Shown one piece after another: positions 1 through 7,998 of a DNA stretch of 64,000 nucleotides; position 1 is the first letter of the stretch; each line of letters starts with the position of its first letter. A program made the translations under genes and the position numbers. The stretch is from an uncultured Flavobacteriales bacterium (GTDB lineage Bacteria; Bacteroidota; Bacteroidia; Flavobacteriales_D; Crocinitomicaceae), in NCBI GenBank assembly GCA_937973685.1, contig CALJKJ010000002.1, positions 46,296 through 110,295 on the forward strand. The letters run 5' to 3'. The notes beneath the pieces are model-generated. The model was not told the origin of the DNA. It ran no database searches and saw only the letters and a program-made list of their open reading frames with translations.

Positions 1-1233
1 CTTAGAAAAGCGAAATTAATTAGTGGAAAATCCATCAATTTAGCCTTGTCTGATCGTGGTTGGAAAGCGTTGGAATTGGCTGGAATTGCTGCGGATATTC
101 ATGAAATCGCTATTCCGATGTACAAGCGTTGCATGCATGCATTGGACGGGACGTTGACGTACCAACCGTACGGTAAAGAAGATCAAGCAATTTATTCGGT
201 TTCTCGTGGCGGGTTGAATCAAAAGTTAATGAATCTAGCGGATAATTATCCGTCAATATCGTATCATTTCAACAGAAAATGCCAAGACGTCAACTTGGAC
301 ACCAATACACTGATTTTTGATAATTCAGAAACGAAGCAAACAGAAAAACATCAATTTGATAAGATTTTTGCTGCTGATGGTGCTTATTCAGCTGTGCGCA
401 TCCGAATGCAAAAATCGGCAGTGTTCGATTTTTCACAAAAATACTTGGACCACGCTTACAAAGAGTTGGTTATTCCAGCTAATGAAGATGGAACACATAA
501 ATTAGATAAAAACTGCCTGCACATTTGGCCACGCGGTGAATTCATGATGATTGCACTGGCTAATTTGGATGGAAGTTTTACGTGTACCTTATTTTTTCCG
601 CTAAAAGGCGAAAAATCGTTTGAGGCCTTGACAAGTCCTGCTGAAGTGTCAGAATTTTTCAACAGAACTTTTCCAGATGCAGTCCCCTTGATGCCAACTT
701 TGTTGGAGGATTATTTTGAAAACCCCACCTCAAAGCTAATGATGGTACGTTCTCAGCCTTGGAATTACAAAGATGATATTGTACTAATTGGTGATGCTGC
801 GCATGCCATTGTTCCGTTTTATGGACAAGGGATGAATTGCGGTTTCGAAGATTGTACTGTTTTCAGTGAAATGCACGATGCAGCAGGTGGCAATTGGGAT
901 GGTTTATTGGATGCCTATTCAGCTGAGCGCGTTCCAGATGGCAACGCCATTCTCGATTTAGCATTGGATAATTACATTGAAATGCGCGATTTAACAGCCG
1001 ATCCAAACTTCTTGTTACAGAAAAAAATTGAAGCGAAGTTTTCAAATTTGTATCCTGAAAAATGGTTGCCACTCTATTCACAAGTTACATTTAGTCACAT
1101 CAAATACAGTCACGCTTACCGAAATGGAAAAGCGCAACATGCTTTAATGCAAGAAATATTGGCTATTGAAGACATTCATGAACGTTGGGACGAACCGTTT
1201 GTCATGGATAAAATGTTGGAACTTGTTTCGTAA
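1..1233 (+). CDS. kmo: Kynurenine 3-monooxygenase, 5' end cut by window
   Basis: FAD-dependent hydroxylase that converts kynurenine to 3-hydroxykynurenine with NADPH and O2. The frame is open from base 1 (410 residues visible), so the GxGxxG FAD-binding start, about 35-45 residues in this family, lies outside the window. Visible family signatures are SGKSINLALSDRG at the left edge, ADGAYSAVR (the DG motif, near base 375) and GDAAHAIVPFYGQGMN (FAD ribityl binding, near base 791). A TTG at base 46 is an internal codon, not a start. The gene is followed 39 bp later by an outer-membrane-like gene on the same strand. The C-terminal membrane-anchoring helix of eukaryotic KMO is not obvious. Identity is very likely; other flavin hydroxylases are less probable because of the SINLALS and PFYGQGMN signatures. 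Confidence 0.93.
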   Translation, partial: LRKAKLISGKSINLALSDRGWKALELAGIAADIHEIAIPMYKRCMHALDGTLTYQPYGKEDQAIYSVSRGGLNQKLMNLADNYPSISYHFNRKCQDVNLDTNTLIFDNSETKQTEKHQFDKIFAADGAYSAVRIRMQKSAVFDFSQKYLDHAYKELVIPANEDGTHKLDKNCLHIWPRGEFMMIALANLDGSFTCTLFFPLKGEKSFEALTSPAEVSEFFNRTFPDAVPLMPTLLEDYFENPTSKLMMVRSQPWNYKDDIVLIGDAAHAIVPFYGQGMNCGFEDCTVFSEMHDAAGGNWDGLLDAYSAERVPDGNAILDLALDNYIEMRDLTADPNFLLQKKIEAKFSNLYPEKWLPLYSQVTFSHIKYSHAYRNGKAQHALMQEILAIEDIHERWDEPFVMDKMLELVS

Positions 1234-1272
1234 CAAGCAGTAAAAAGTGTATTATTGGTAAAAAGAAACGCC

Positions 1273-2184
1273 ATGAAAAAACTCCTTACGTATTGCTTTT
1301 TGTTGTCAATTATAACAGCACACGCACAAAAGTCGCGCGATTTTTCAAGCAAACGAAGAAAAGATTATTTTGGTGGCCCAGAAGATTTCAGGGACATCAC
1401 CAAGTTTGGGTTGCAAATTTCTTTTGGTGCAAATTATATGTTTCCGCATACCGCAAACGAACAGTTTTCTGGCATTGATGTCCTTTCAAATCGCCCGTAC
1501 GACGCAACGATTGAACCATCAGGAAAAGTTGGCGGATTTATCGATATTGGAATGGCGCATTACCGATTTAAATCGTCAAAATTGTTAAATGCTTGGTACG
1601 ATGCCCGCGGTAAATCAGTAAAATTTATTGGTGGAAATCTCTTTCACCGCTTTGATTGGGGAGTGGGCTTTGATTTTTTAGGCGGTTCCGAATTGACCAA
1701 AGTGAATTATCCCTTATTTAACATTACAAACCAATCTTCTGGATCGTTTTACAACGGTTATGTTTACGGACGTTTTACAGCAGATCGTTTTACGCAATTG
1801 AGTGAACGTTGGCATTTGGAAACAGGAATTGGGTTTAATTTTAATTACTTGGTAATGGAAGGAAGTAAAACCCTTTCAAATGGCGTTATCGATACCGCTC
1901 GTCAACAATTCCAACAGCCTTTTATGCTGCAGTTGCACAGTCATTTAGGATTCAATTACAAAATAAGAAGAGGTGATTACTTGATTTTCGCAACCTATTT
2001 ACCACATCTTGGTTTGGTCGAGTCGAATCAGTTAAAACCACGAATTTATTGGTATTCAAGCTCGTATTGGCCAGCTCATTTTCAAATAAAATGGATCCAT
2101 CATTTTACTAAAAAATCGAATGGTTGTAACAAAGGCTCGGAAGAGGACCGCAAGAAAAACGAACAATACCAGCAAAGTAGATAA
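1273..2184 (+). CDS. Secreted or outer-membrane hypothetical protein
   Basis: A 303-residue protein that begins with a clear signal peptide (MKKLLTYCFLLSIITAHAQ). I chose the ATG at 1273 because the in-frame TTG at 1255 would put six residues in front of that signal. The mature part is rich in aromatic and alternating polar residues (GANYMFP, GYVYGRFTADRF, WHLETGIGFNFNY), as in outer-membrane beta-barrels. I do not recognise the family. It sits between kmo and a DUF2079 gene; its stop is 3 bp before the next ATG, so these genes are probably co-transcribed. No catalytic motif is seen. Confidence 0.7.
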   Translation: MKKLLTYCFLLSIITAHAQKSRDFSSKRRKDYFGGPEDFRDITKFGLQISFGANYMFPHTANEQFSGIDVLSNRPYDATIEPSGKVGGFIDIGMAHYRFKSSKLLNAWYDARGKSVKFIGGNLFHRFDWGVGFDFLGGSELTKVNYPLFNITNQSSGSFYNGYVYGRFTADRFTQLSERWHLETGIGFNFNYLVMEGSKTLSNGVIDTARQQFQQPFMLQLHSHLGFNYKIRRGDYLIFATYLPHLGLVESNQLKPRIYWYSSSYWPAHFQIKWIHHFTKKSNGCNKGSEEDRKKNEQYQQSR

Positions 2185-2187
2185 TCG

Positions 2188-3645
2188 ATGTTAGCCTTGA
2201 ATTGGTTGAAAACGAACTGGAAAATTGCGGCAATAATAACGGTTGCAGGAGTAATTTTTGGTTTAATTACCTTCGTCAATCATGTTCACTTTCGAACGTA
2301 TGCGCTTGACTTAGGTGCATACACCAACGCCGCATACAAATACGCACATTTCGTTCTAGCAGATAATGATGTGTTCATGGCAGAACACTCACCCATGTTG
2401 AGTGGTCATTTTGATTTGTATTTGGTTCTTTTTTCACCGTTGACGTATTTGTTTGGAAGTTATACCTTGCTAATTGTCCAATGGGCAGCATTGTTAATAG
2501 GTGGAATTGGGGTTTATCGCTTGTTTCTATTTTGGTATCCCAATGCAAAAATCAGTCATACCGCACAAATTTATTTTTATTCGTTTTACGGTGTTTTTTC
2601 AGCGCTTTCGTTTGATTATCACAGTGTTGTTGTTGCAAGTTCACTCGTTCCATGGTTCTTTTTATTCCTTGCGAAGGACAAATTTCGATTAACAATTTTA
2701 GTGTTTGTTCTGTGTTTGTTTGCACAAGAAAACGCAGCCTTGTGGATGATTTTCATTGCCTCAGGTTTGGCATTTGTGCACCGAAAAGATCGAATAAAAG
2801 CGCGCATTTTGCTCTTACTTACCTTAGTTGCAGTTGCCTATTTTTTATTGGTGATGAAAGTAATTATTCCGTTTTTTAACCCAACTGGTGCGTATACAGG
2901 TTTTCATTTTTCGGTACTTGGCGACAGTATTTCGAGTTTCATAGTGCATTTTGTGGAACATCCATTGCGTTCCATTAAATTGTTGTTTATCAACCACACG
3001 CTGGATCCTGGGAATGATGGATTGAAAAGAGAAACGTGGATGCTTTTGTTGATCAGTGGCGGTTGGTTATTACTCCGCAAACCGATTTATCTCTGGATGT
3101 TGATCCCGATTCTTTTCCAAAAACTCTACCACGATTCGGCCATTATGTGGAGTGTCAATTACCAATATTCCATTGAATTTGCACCTATTTTAGCCATTGG
3201 AATTTTTGATGTCCTTGCAACGATAAAACACGATAACTGGCGAAAAACAGCTTCAATTTTAGCAGTTTTATTTGCTTTAACAGGAGCGATACGTTTGATG
3301 GACCGCACCATTATCATGTACGATAAAACACAATTACGAATTTACAAAGAAGCACATTATAACAGAGAATTTCCTGTGGATGAAGCGCAGCGCATTGTTA
3401 ACAGTTTGCCAAACAACGCTGCAATTAGTGCGCAATCTGCTTTTGTGCCGCATTTTAGTTGCCGGGACAAAATTTATCAATTTCCAATTATCAAAGATGC
3501 GGAATATATCGTTCTAGCTCCAAGAGACAGTTACTATCCAATAGATTCGGCGAGTTATTTCACCTTGACCGATAGTTTACAACGCTCTCCAATTTGGAAA
3601 ACCATCAAAAAAAACGAACATTTTATTCTATTCAAACGAAAATAA
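2188..3645 (+). CDS. DUF2079-family polytopic membrane protein
   Basis: A 485-residue inner-membrane protein with about ten hydrophobic segments starting at residues 12-30. The family signature is near the N terminus: LDLGAYTNAAYKYAH, then the EHSPMLSGHFDLYLVLFSPL segment, which matches the DUF2079 pattern in which an acidic first loop is followed by HFxP and a leucine-rich helix. DUF2079 proteins resemble GT-C glycosyltransferases in topology, so transfer of a lipid-linked sugar is possible, but no substrate can be inferred here. A soluble tail (about residues 395-485) ends the protein. The gene starts 3 bp after the preceding gene and ends 1 bp before the next, so it sits in the middle of an operon. 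Confidence 0.72.
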   Translation: MLALNWLKTNWKIAAIITVAGVIFGLITFVNHVHFRTYALDLGAYTNAAYKYAHFVLADNDVFMAEHSPMLSGHFDLYLVLFSPLTYLFGSYTLLIVQWAALLIGGIGVYRLFLFWYPNAKISHTAQIYFYSFYGVFSALSFDYHSVVVASSLVPWFFLFLAKDKFRLTILVFVLCLFAQENAALWMIFIASGLAFVHRKDRIKARILLLLTLVAVAYFLLVMKVIIPFFNPTGAYTGFHFSVLGDSISSFIVHFVEHPLRSIKLLFINHTLDPGNDGLKRETWMLLLISGGWLLLRKPIYLWMLIPILFQKLYHDSAIMWSVNYQYSIEFAPILAIGIFDVLATIKHDNWRKTASILAVLFALTGAIRLMDRTIIMYDKTQLRIYKEAHYNREFPVDEAQRIVNSLPNNAAISAQSAFVPHFSCRDKIYQFPIIKDAEYIVLAPRDSYYPIDSASYFTLTDSLQRSPIWKTIKKNEHFILFKRK

Positions 3646-3646
3646 C

Positions 3647-4003
3647 ATGCGTAAGATTTTTTACTTGAGTACTTGTGATACCTGTCAGCGGATTTTGAAG
3701 CAGTTGAAACTTCCCAAAGATGTAGCATTGATTGATATCAAAACACGCGCAATTACAGCGGAAGAATTGGATTGGTTCCAACAAAAAGTGGGGAGTTATG
3801 AAGCGTTGTTTTCAAAACGAGCAATCAAATACCGTTCATTGGGTTTAAACGAACAAACGTTGACTGAAGGAGATTTCAAATCATATTTATTGCAAGAATA
3901 CACGTTTTTGAAACGTCCGTTTATTGCATACGATGAACACTGCAGTATTGGCAACGCTAAGAAAGAAGTTGAAGCTGCAGTAGCGTTCTTTGATCAGTTA
4001 TAA
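3647..4003 (+). CDS. ArsC/Spx-family thioredoxin-fold protein
   Basis: A 118-residue protein with the N-terminal motif STCDTCQRI, the CxxC form seen in the Spx/YffB branch of the ArsC family; arsenate reductases proper usually have a single catalytic Cys (NPxCxxSR). RPFIAYDEHCSIGNAKKEVE near the C terminus matches the RP(I/F) cis-proline region of the fold. It may be a glutathione- or thiol-dependent reductase or a redox regulator; arsenate reduction is not demonstrated, and no arsenic genes are nearby. It overlaps nothing but ends exactly where the convergent SUFU gene ends (4003/4004). Confidence 0.78.
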   Translation: MRKIFYLSTCDTCQRILKQLKLPKDVALIDIKTRAITAEELDWFQQKVGSYEALFSKRAIKYRSLGLNEQTLTEGDFKSYLLQEYTFLKRPFIAYDEHCSIGNAKKEVEAAVAFFDQL

Positions 4004-4618
4004 TCAGAAGAACCGCATGCGACTACTCAAGGCATTTGCTCGGTAGTCATCGATTCGCTCATCAATTTTGCGATTATAGAAACGACGCACCAATTTGTGT
4101 GTTCCTTTGCCCATTTTATAATCTAATTCATCACCAAATAGCGGAGTAATTGCCAAGAAATAAACCGTTTTATCACCAAGTTGAAGCGGGGTAAATGCTC
4201 GTTCCATCATCATGGGTTCCAAGAAAATAAAATATTCCTGCTTCATGATAGGCGAGATTGCTGTTGGCGGATTTCCACAAGGAATGGTATGACCTGGACC
4301 AAACCACGTTTGTTTTTCTTTGACAAATGTTTCCAAGCGGTAAATCCATTCAAAAACCCAGTTAAAGTTTGGATTACTCGTGTCTTCTAAATCCCAATAC
4401 GTCGGTAAACAAAAATACAATTCATTGAAGGCGCGGTCTTTCCATTTTTCAGAAACAGGCATTTCGTAGTTCGAAAGTCCATTCGTCATCAAAATAGTGA
4501 CAGGAATAGCGAGCTCCAAATACAACAATACAAGAGATTGTTCGGGATGAAGTGGATTGTCAAGTGTTACCACTCGTTGAGCGCCAAAACGCGTTGCTAA
4601 ACCTTCCGTTATTTTCAT
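4004..4618 (-). CDS. Suppressor-of-fused (SUFU) domain protein
   Basis: A 204-residue cytosolic protein consisting of one SUFU-like domain. The order of motifs fits the bacterial members: VTILMTNGLSNYEMP in the first half, ELYFCLPTYWDL in the middle, TWFGPGHTIPCGNPP, and a PLFGDELDYKMGKGTHKLV segment near the end. Bacterial SUFU proteins are often immunity proteins for secreted polymorphic toxins, but no toxin gene lies beside this one, so its role is open. The start is supported by a -7 box ending 4 nt before the ATG. It is convergent with the ArsC-like gene. Confidence 0.75.
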   Translation of the reverse strand: MKITEGLATRFGAQRVVTLDNPLHPEQSLVLLYLELAIPVTILMTNGLSNYEMPVSEKWKDRAFNELYFCLPTYWDLEDTSNPNFNWVFEWIYRLETFVKEKQTWFGPGHTIPCGNPPTAISPIMKQEYFIFLEPMMMERAFTPLQLGDKTVYFLAITPLFGDELDYKMGKGTHKLVRRFYNRKIDERIDDYRANALSSRMRFF

Positions 4619-4622
4619 GTGT

Positions 4623-4630
4623 CAAAGGTA
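4623..4630 (-). promoter_or_regulatory. -7 box TACCTTTG, 4 nt before SUFU ATG
   Basis: On the minus strand TACCTTTG is followed by ACAC and the ATG at 4618. This matches the Bacteroidota sigma-A -7 consensus TAnnTTTG. With the start site expected just after the box, the mRNA would be leaderless. No TTG -33 element is seen at the usual spacing. Confidence 0.6.
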
Positions 4631-4651
4631 AGCAGTAATTTGTGAAACAGC

Positions 4652-5128
4652 TTATTGATTTCCGATTACTTCGATTAAACTATCCCAAAATTCTTGCACA
4701 GAAAGCACACATCCTTGTTCAATTAATGAATGAATCTCTGCTTCTCGTGATTGCGTATATGCTTTTTTTGATTCAAAAAAATCGAGTTCGTTGATGTGAT
4801 TCGTTAATGCAGCATGAATACCTTCAACCGACGATAAATCATGTTGACTATCGGCTTTTCGGTTGATAGCAATGAGTGCTTGTTCTGTTTTTCCCATTTG
4901 GAAAACGATACAACTATCAGGTCGTCTAAATTCTAAAAAGTTGACTTTTTCGTAGACAGTTTGCAACACGTTATCTGAAAATAGGTCAACTAATTGCAGG
5001 GCTTTTTCGGGAGATTCTTGGTTGAGTTTTTCCCAAGCTTCGCCCTCAATGCCATTAATGATTAAAAAAGCCTTTAAATCACCTTCCAAATGGGTTAACT
5101 CTTCTTGTGTCAGTCTGCGGTATTTCAT
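4652..5128 (-). CDS. Conserved hypothetical protein (DUF6495-like)
   Basis: A 158-residue soluble acidic protein beginning MKYRRLTQEELTHLEGD. The opening KYRRLTxEEL and the phrase EKALQLVDLFSDNV recall a small family found widely in Bacteroidota (DUF6495); I recognise it from memory and cannot verify it. It has no signal peptide, membrane segment or catalytic motif. Its start is supported by a -7 box ending 4 nt upstream, so it is transcribed separately from the secreted protein gene behind it. Confidence 0.6.
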   Translation of the reverse strand: MKYRRLTQEELTHLEGDLKAFLIINGIEGEAWEKLNQESPEKALQLVDLFSDNVLQTVYEKVNFLEFRRPDSCIVFQMGKTEQALIAINRKADSQHDLSSVEGIHAALTNHINELDFFESKKAYTQSREAEIHSLIEQGCVLSVQEFWDSLIEVIGNQ

Positions 5129-5132
5129 GACG

Positions 5133-5140
5133 CAAAGTTA
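5133..5140 (-). promoter_or_regulatory. -7 box TAACTTTG, 4 nt before ATG of 5128 gene
   Basis: Minus-strand TAACTTTG, then CGTC, then the ATG at 5128. Same geometry as the box before the neighbouring SUFU gene. No good TTG -33 element is seen. Confidence 0.6.
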
Positions 5141-5144
5141 CCAA

Positions 5145-6185
5145 TCATTCGTTATGGAACGTGTATTCAAATACAAGTTTGTTATTTTCGAATTGGTATT
5201 CTTGTATCAATCCATTCATGATATAATTGTATGAACTACTCGTGCGTTTCTTGTTCCTGCGGTTGTATGTCTCTGAAAGTAATATGTTTTTATTTTCGTC
5301 ATACTTGGCGATTGATTTGAACTTGAACTTTCCTTTGTGTGTGAAGGATTCATAGATTGAAACGTTATTTATAAATGAACTTTTTGATATTAAAACAGTG
5401 TCATTATAATACCGGAAACTTGCGATAAAAACAGAATCTTTTGTAAAATCTGTTCGGTTTAAATACAGTTTTTTGTTTTCAATGATTCGCTTGAAAATAC
5501 TGTACGATCCATCTGTATTGCTTTGATTATACGTACATTCACTCGCTTGTTTTTCGTCTTTTTTGACGATTTCACCTTGTTCTTGACAGGAAAAATCCCA
5601 TTGTTTTAGCAATTCACCATTGACATAATAAAAAGCTGCTGTGGGTTTGCGTAATAGTTCGTCATACCTTGTTTCATATCGAATTACTTTCGTACGTTTT
5701 CCGTAGATGAATTCTTCTGTACTCAATAATTTGTTTTTTTCGAAGTAAACATAGCGTGTTTCTCGGCGCATTTTCCCATTTTTAAAATGTTTGATAAGGG
5801 TAAGTCGATCTTGATTATCGTAAGAATAGGCCGAGCCAAAAGTTGACTTTTTATTTTGTGTAAAGGTGGAAGTCAATAAGGTATCCTTGTATTTGTACGT
5901 TGTTTTTATGTCTCTGTATGTACGCTCAACAATCATTCCTAGTGTATTGTAAACTTTTGTTTCAATCAATTCCTTTTCACCGTTTTTCTTCATTTTAAAA
6001 CGTTTGACTGTAGCAACACGATTTATTTGTGCAGCGTTAGCATTGCCCATCCAAAAAATGGCGTTTTCACGAGCCACATTGTTTTGACTGTAATTCCAAC
6101 GAACTTGGTTAAGGTATTTTAGTCCGTCTTTGTTTCCCGCTTGAAGCATAAAAGGAACACACAATAAGAGTAGTAAATTTTTCAT
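5145..6185 (-). CDS. Secreted protein with RHS/MORN-like strands
   Basis: A 346-residue exported protein of unknown function. The start is the ATG at 6185 because it opens a signal peptide (MKNLLLLLCVPFMLQAG); the longer frame to 6290 adds 35 charged residues in front of it. The body is a series of short strand repeats such as YSYDNQDRLTLIKHFKNGKM and VIRYETRYDELLRKPTAAFYYVNG, typical of RHS-like or MORN/YwqK-type beta repeats that wind into a sheet. No C-terminal sorting domain is visible. The last codons lie 16 bp upstream of the next minus-strand ATG. Confidence 0.65.
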   Translation of the reverse strand: MKNLLLLLCVPFMLQAGNKDGLKYLNQVRWNYSQNNVARENAIFWMGNANAAQINRVATVKRFKMKKNGEKELIETKVYNTLGMIVERTYRDIKTTYKYKDTLLTSTFTQNKKSTFGSAYSYDNQDRLTLIKHFKNGKMRRETRYVYFEKNKLLSTEEFIYGKRTKVIRYETRYDELLRKPTAAFYYVNGELLKQWDFSCQEQGEIVKKDEKQASECTYNQSNTDGSYSIFKRIIENKKLYLNRTDFTKDSVFIASFRYYNDTVLISKSSFINNVSIYESFTHKGKFKFKSIAKYDENKNILLSETYNRRNKKRTSSSYNYIMNGLIQEYQFENNKLVFEYTFHNE

Positions 6186-6333
6186 GGATTTAAAGTTTGT
6201 TTCCTGCTTATAAGTAGAAACCGATGAAAAGTTACGCTTTTTCTTTGAGTCCAAAGTATAATTGGGTGTTACCCTTACATTAACAGACACGATTTAAGTG
6301 TGCTTAAGCCCCCGATGTTCGATTCTTCTGGCG

Positions 6334-6366
6334 TTGTGTTTCCCACACGAACTTTTCGTAAATTTG
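6334..6366 (+). promoter_or_regulatory. dxr promoter: TTG-22-TAAATTTG, leaderless geometry
   Basis: TTG at 6334-6336, a 22-nt spacer, then TAAATTTG at 6359-6366. Only TTAC separates the box from the ATG at 6371, so transcription should begin at or beside the start codon. Confidence 0.65.
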
Positions 6367-6370
6367 TTAC

Positions 6371-7528
6371 ATGCAACAGAAAAAAGGAATTGCCATTTTA
6401 GGGTCAACAGGATCAATTGGAACACAAGCATTGGAAGTAATTGAAGCGTATCCAGCTTATTTTGATTTACAAGTTATTACCGCTCAGTCAAATGCTGATT
6501 TACTCATCGAACAAGCGAAAAAATTCCAGCCGAATGCCGTTGTCATTGGTGATGAATCCAAATATGAGTTGGTAAAAAATGCACTTTTTTCGGAAGATAT
6601 TCACGTCTATGCGGGAGCAGACGCATTGTCGCAAGTTGTTACGTTCAACGAAGTACATGTGGTGTTAACAGCACTCGTTGGTTATGCAGGATTAAAACCG
6701 ACACTCGCTGCAATAGATGCAGGAAAAGATATTGCACTTGCAAACAAAGAAACACTCGTTGTTGCAGGCGAATTAGTGACGCAACGTGCGCGTGAAAAAG
6801 GCATCAACATTTATCCAGTCGATTCAGAACATTCAGCAATCTTTCAATGTCTGGTTGGTGAATTTCACAATCCCATCGAAAAAATTTACTTAACAGCTTC
6901 AGGCGGACCCTTCAGAGGCTGGAAAACAGAACAATTAGCAACGGTTACCAAAGCGCAAGCACTAAAACATCCCAATTGGTCGATGGGCGCTAAAATCACG
7001 ATTGATTCAGCAACATTGATGAACAAAGGATTGGAAGTGATTGAAGCAAAATGGTTGTTTCATTTGAAGCCCGAACAAATTGATGTCATTGTGCATCCGC
7101 AATCCATCGTTCATTCGTTGGTTCAATTTACAGATGGTAGTATGAAGGCGCAAATGGGCTTGCCTGACATGAAATTACCTATTCAGTTTGCATTGACTTA
7201 TCCAGAGCGTTTCGAAACAAATTTTCCACGCTTTAACTTCATGGATTATCCGCAACTAACGTTTGAACAAGCGGACAAAGAAACGTTCCGTAACTTGAAT
7301 TTAGCATACGCCGCAATGGAAAAAGGTGGGACGGCTGCATGTGCATTAAACGCTGCAAATGAAGTAGCAGTTCAATTGTTTTTGGAAGAAAAAATCGATT
7401 TCTTGTCGATTGCAAAAATCAATGAATTGGTCATGAATGACACAACATTTATAGCAAAACCAAGTTACGAAGATTATGTTGCTGTTGACCAATTAGCGCG
7501 CCAAATGGCGCAATCTCAACTCAAGTAA
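6371..7528 (+). CDS. dxr: 1-deoxy-D-xylulose 5-phosphate reductoisomerase
   Basis: Second enzyme of the MEP isoprenoid pathway; it turns DXP into 2-C-methyl-D-erythritol 4-phosphate with NADPH and a divalent metal. The 385-residue length is normal. Motifs in order: GSTGSIGTQ (NADPH binding, residues 9-17), ANKETLV, PVDSEHSAIFQCL (metal-binding Asp/Glu), GPFRGW in the flexible loop, SMGAKITIDSATLMNKGLE with the second metal ligands, and HPQSIVHSLVQF. It is monocistronic. Its last 13 bp overlap tail to tail with the YqaA-like gene. Its promoter abuts the ATG, so the mRNA is probably leaderless. Confidence 0.97.
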   Translation: MQQKKGIAILGSTGSIGTQALEVIEAYPAYFDLQVITAQSNADLLIEQAKKFQPNAVVIGDESKYELVKNALFSEDIHVYAGADALSQVVTFNEVHVVLTALVGYAGLKPTLAAIDAGKDIALANKETLVVAGELVTQRAREKGINIYPVDSEHSAIFQCLVGEFHNPIEKIYLTASGGPFRGWKTEQLATVTKAQALKHPNWSMGAKITIDSATLMNKGLEVIEAKWLFHLKPEQIDVIVHPQSIVHSLVQFTDGSMKAQMGLPDMKLPIQFALTYPERFETNFPRFNFMDYPQLTFEQADKETFRNLNLAYAAMEKGGTAACALNAANEVAVQLFLEEKIDFLSIAKINELVMNDTTFIAKPSYEDYVAVDQLARQMAQSQLK

Positions 7529-7926
7529 GCGGCCCAATAGATACTGTAATAGCGGATAAATTTTCCTAGCGTCATTAAGATAAAAGTGGGTATTTTTTTT
7601 GTTTGAAAAAAGCCCAAACCCAGCATGATTGGATCGCCAATAATCGGCAACCATGCTCCAAGTGCTGCCCAAATACCAAAGCGCTCTATTGCTTGATATG
7701 CGTTGGAATTTCGCCTGTTTTTAAGAACTAATTTTTGACCAAGCGCTCCGATATAATAATTGGTGATACCTCCCAATGAGTTGCCTATTGTTGCGACAAG
7801 TAACACAATCCAAGCAGCATAATCAGACCGTAAAAAATAGATAAACGTTACTTCCGAGGGAAATGGCAAGATGGTAGCGGATAAAAAACAACTACTAAAC
7901 AAACCAATAAGTCCCCATTCAATCAT
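7516..7926 (-). CDS. YqaA/DedA-like small membrane protein
   Basis: A 136-residue inner-membrane protein of the VTT (DedA/SNARE-associated) superfamily, YqaA type. It has an N-terminal helix, the loop LPFPSEVTFIYFL, the glycine-rich segment GNSLGGITNYYIGALG and a second GAWLPIIGDPIMLGLGFF segment, followed by a last helix. Members act in membrane lipid handling; a specific substrate is not known for this one. I start at ATG 7926 rather than TTG 7932 because a -7 box (7930-7937) would otherwise lie inside the coding region. The 3' end overlaps the end of dxr by 13 bp on the opposite strand. Confidence 0.8.
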   Translation of the reverse strand: MIEWGLIGLFSSCFLSATILPFPSEVTFIYFLRSDYAAWIVLLVATIGNSLGGITNYYIGALGQKLVLKNRRNSNAYQAIERFGIWAALGAWLPIIGDPIMLGLGFFQTKKIPTFILMTLGKFIRYYSIYWAAYLS

Positions 7927-7929
7927 GCA

Positions 7930-7937
7930 CAAAGGTA
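7930..7937 (-). promoter_or_regulatory. -7 box TACCTTTG, 3 nt before YqaA ATG
   Basis: Minus-strand TACCTTTG, then TGC, then the ATG at 7926. It rules against the upstream TTG start and predicts a leaderless transcript. Confidence 0.55.
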
Positions 7938-7948
7938 TTTTTTTTCAT

Positions 7949-7979
7949 TAAAAAAGGGGTTACAAACTGCAACCCCTTT
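7949..7979 (-). terminator. Intrinsic terminator of T9SS cargo gene
   Basis: Nine-base stem AAAGGGGTT / AACCCCTTT (7953-7961 with 7971-7979) with a 9-nt loop. On the minus strand it is followed by a run of six T. It lies about 20 nt past the stop of the gene ending at 7999. Confidence 0.85.
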
Positions 7980-7998
7980 CCAACTTGAAAACAAGTAA

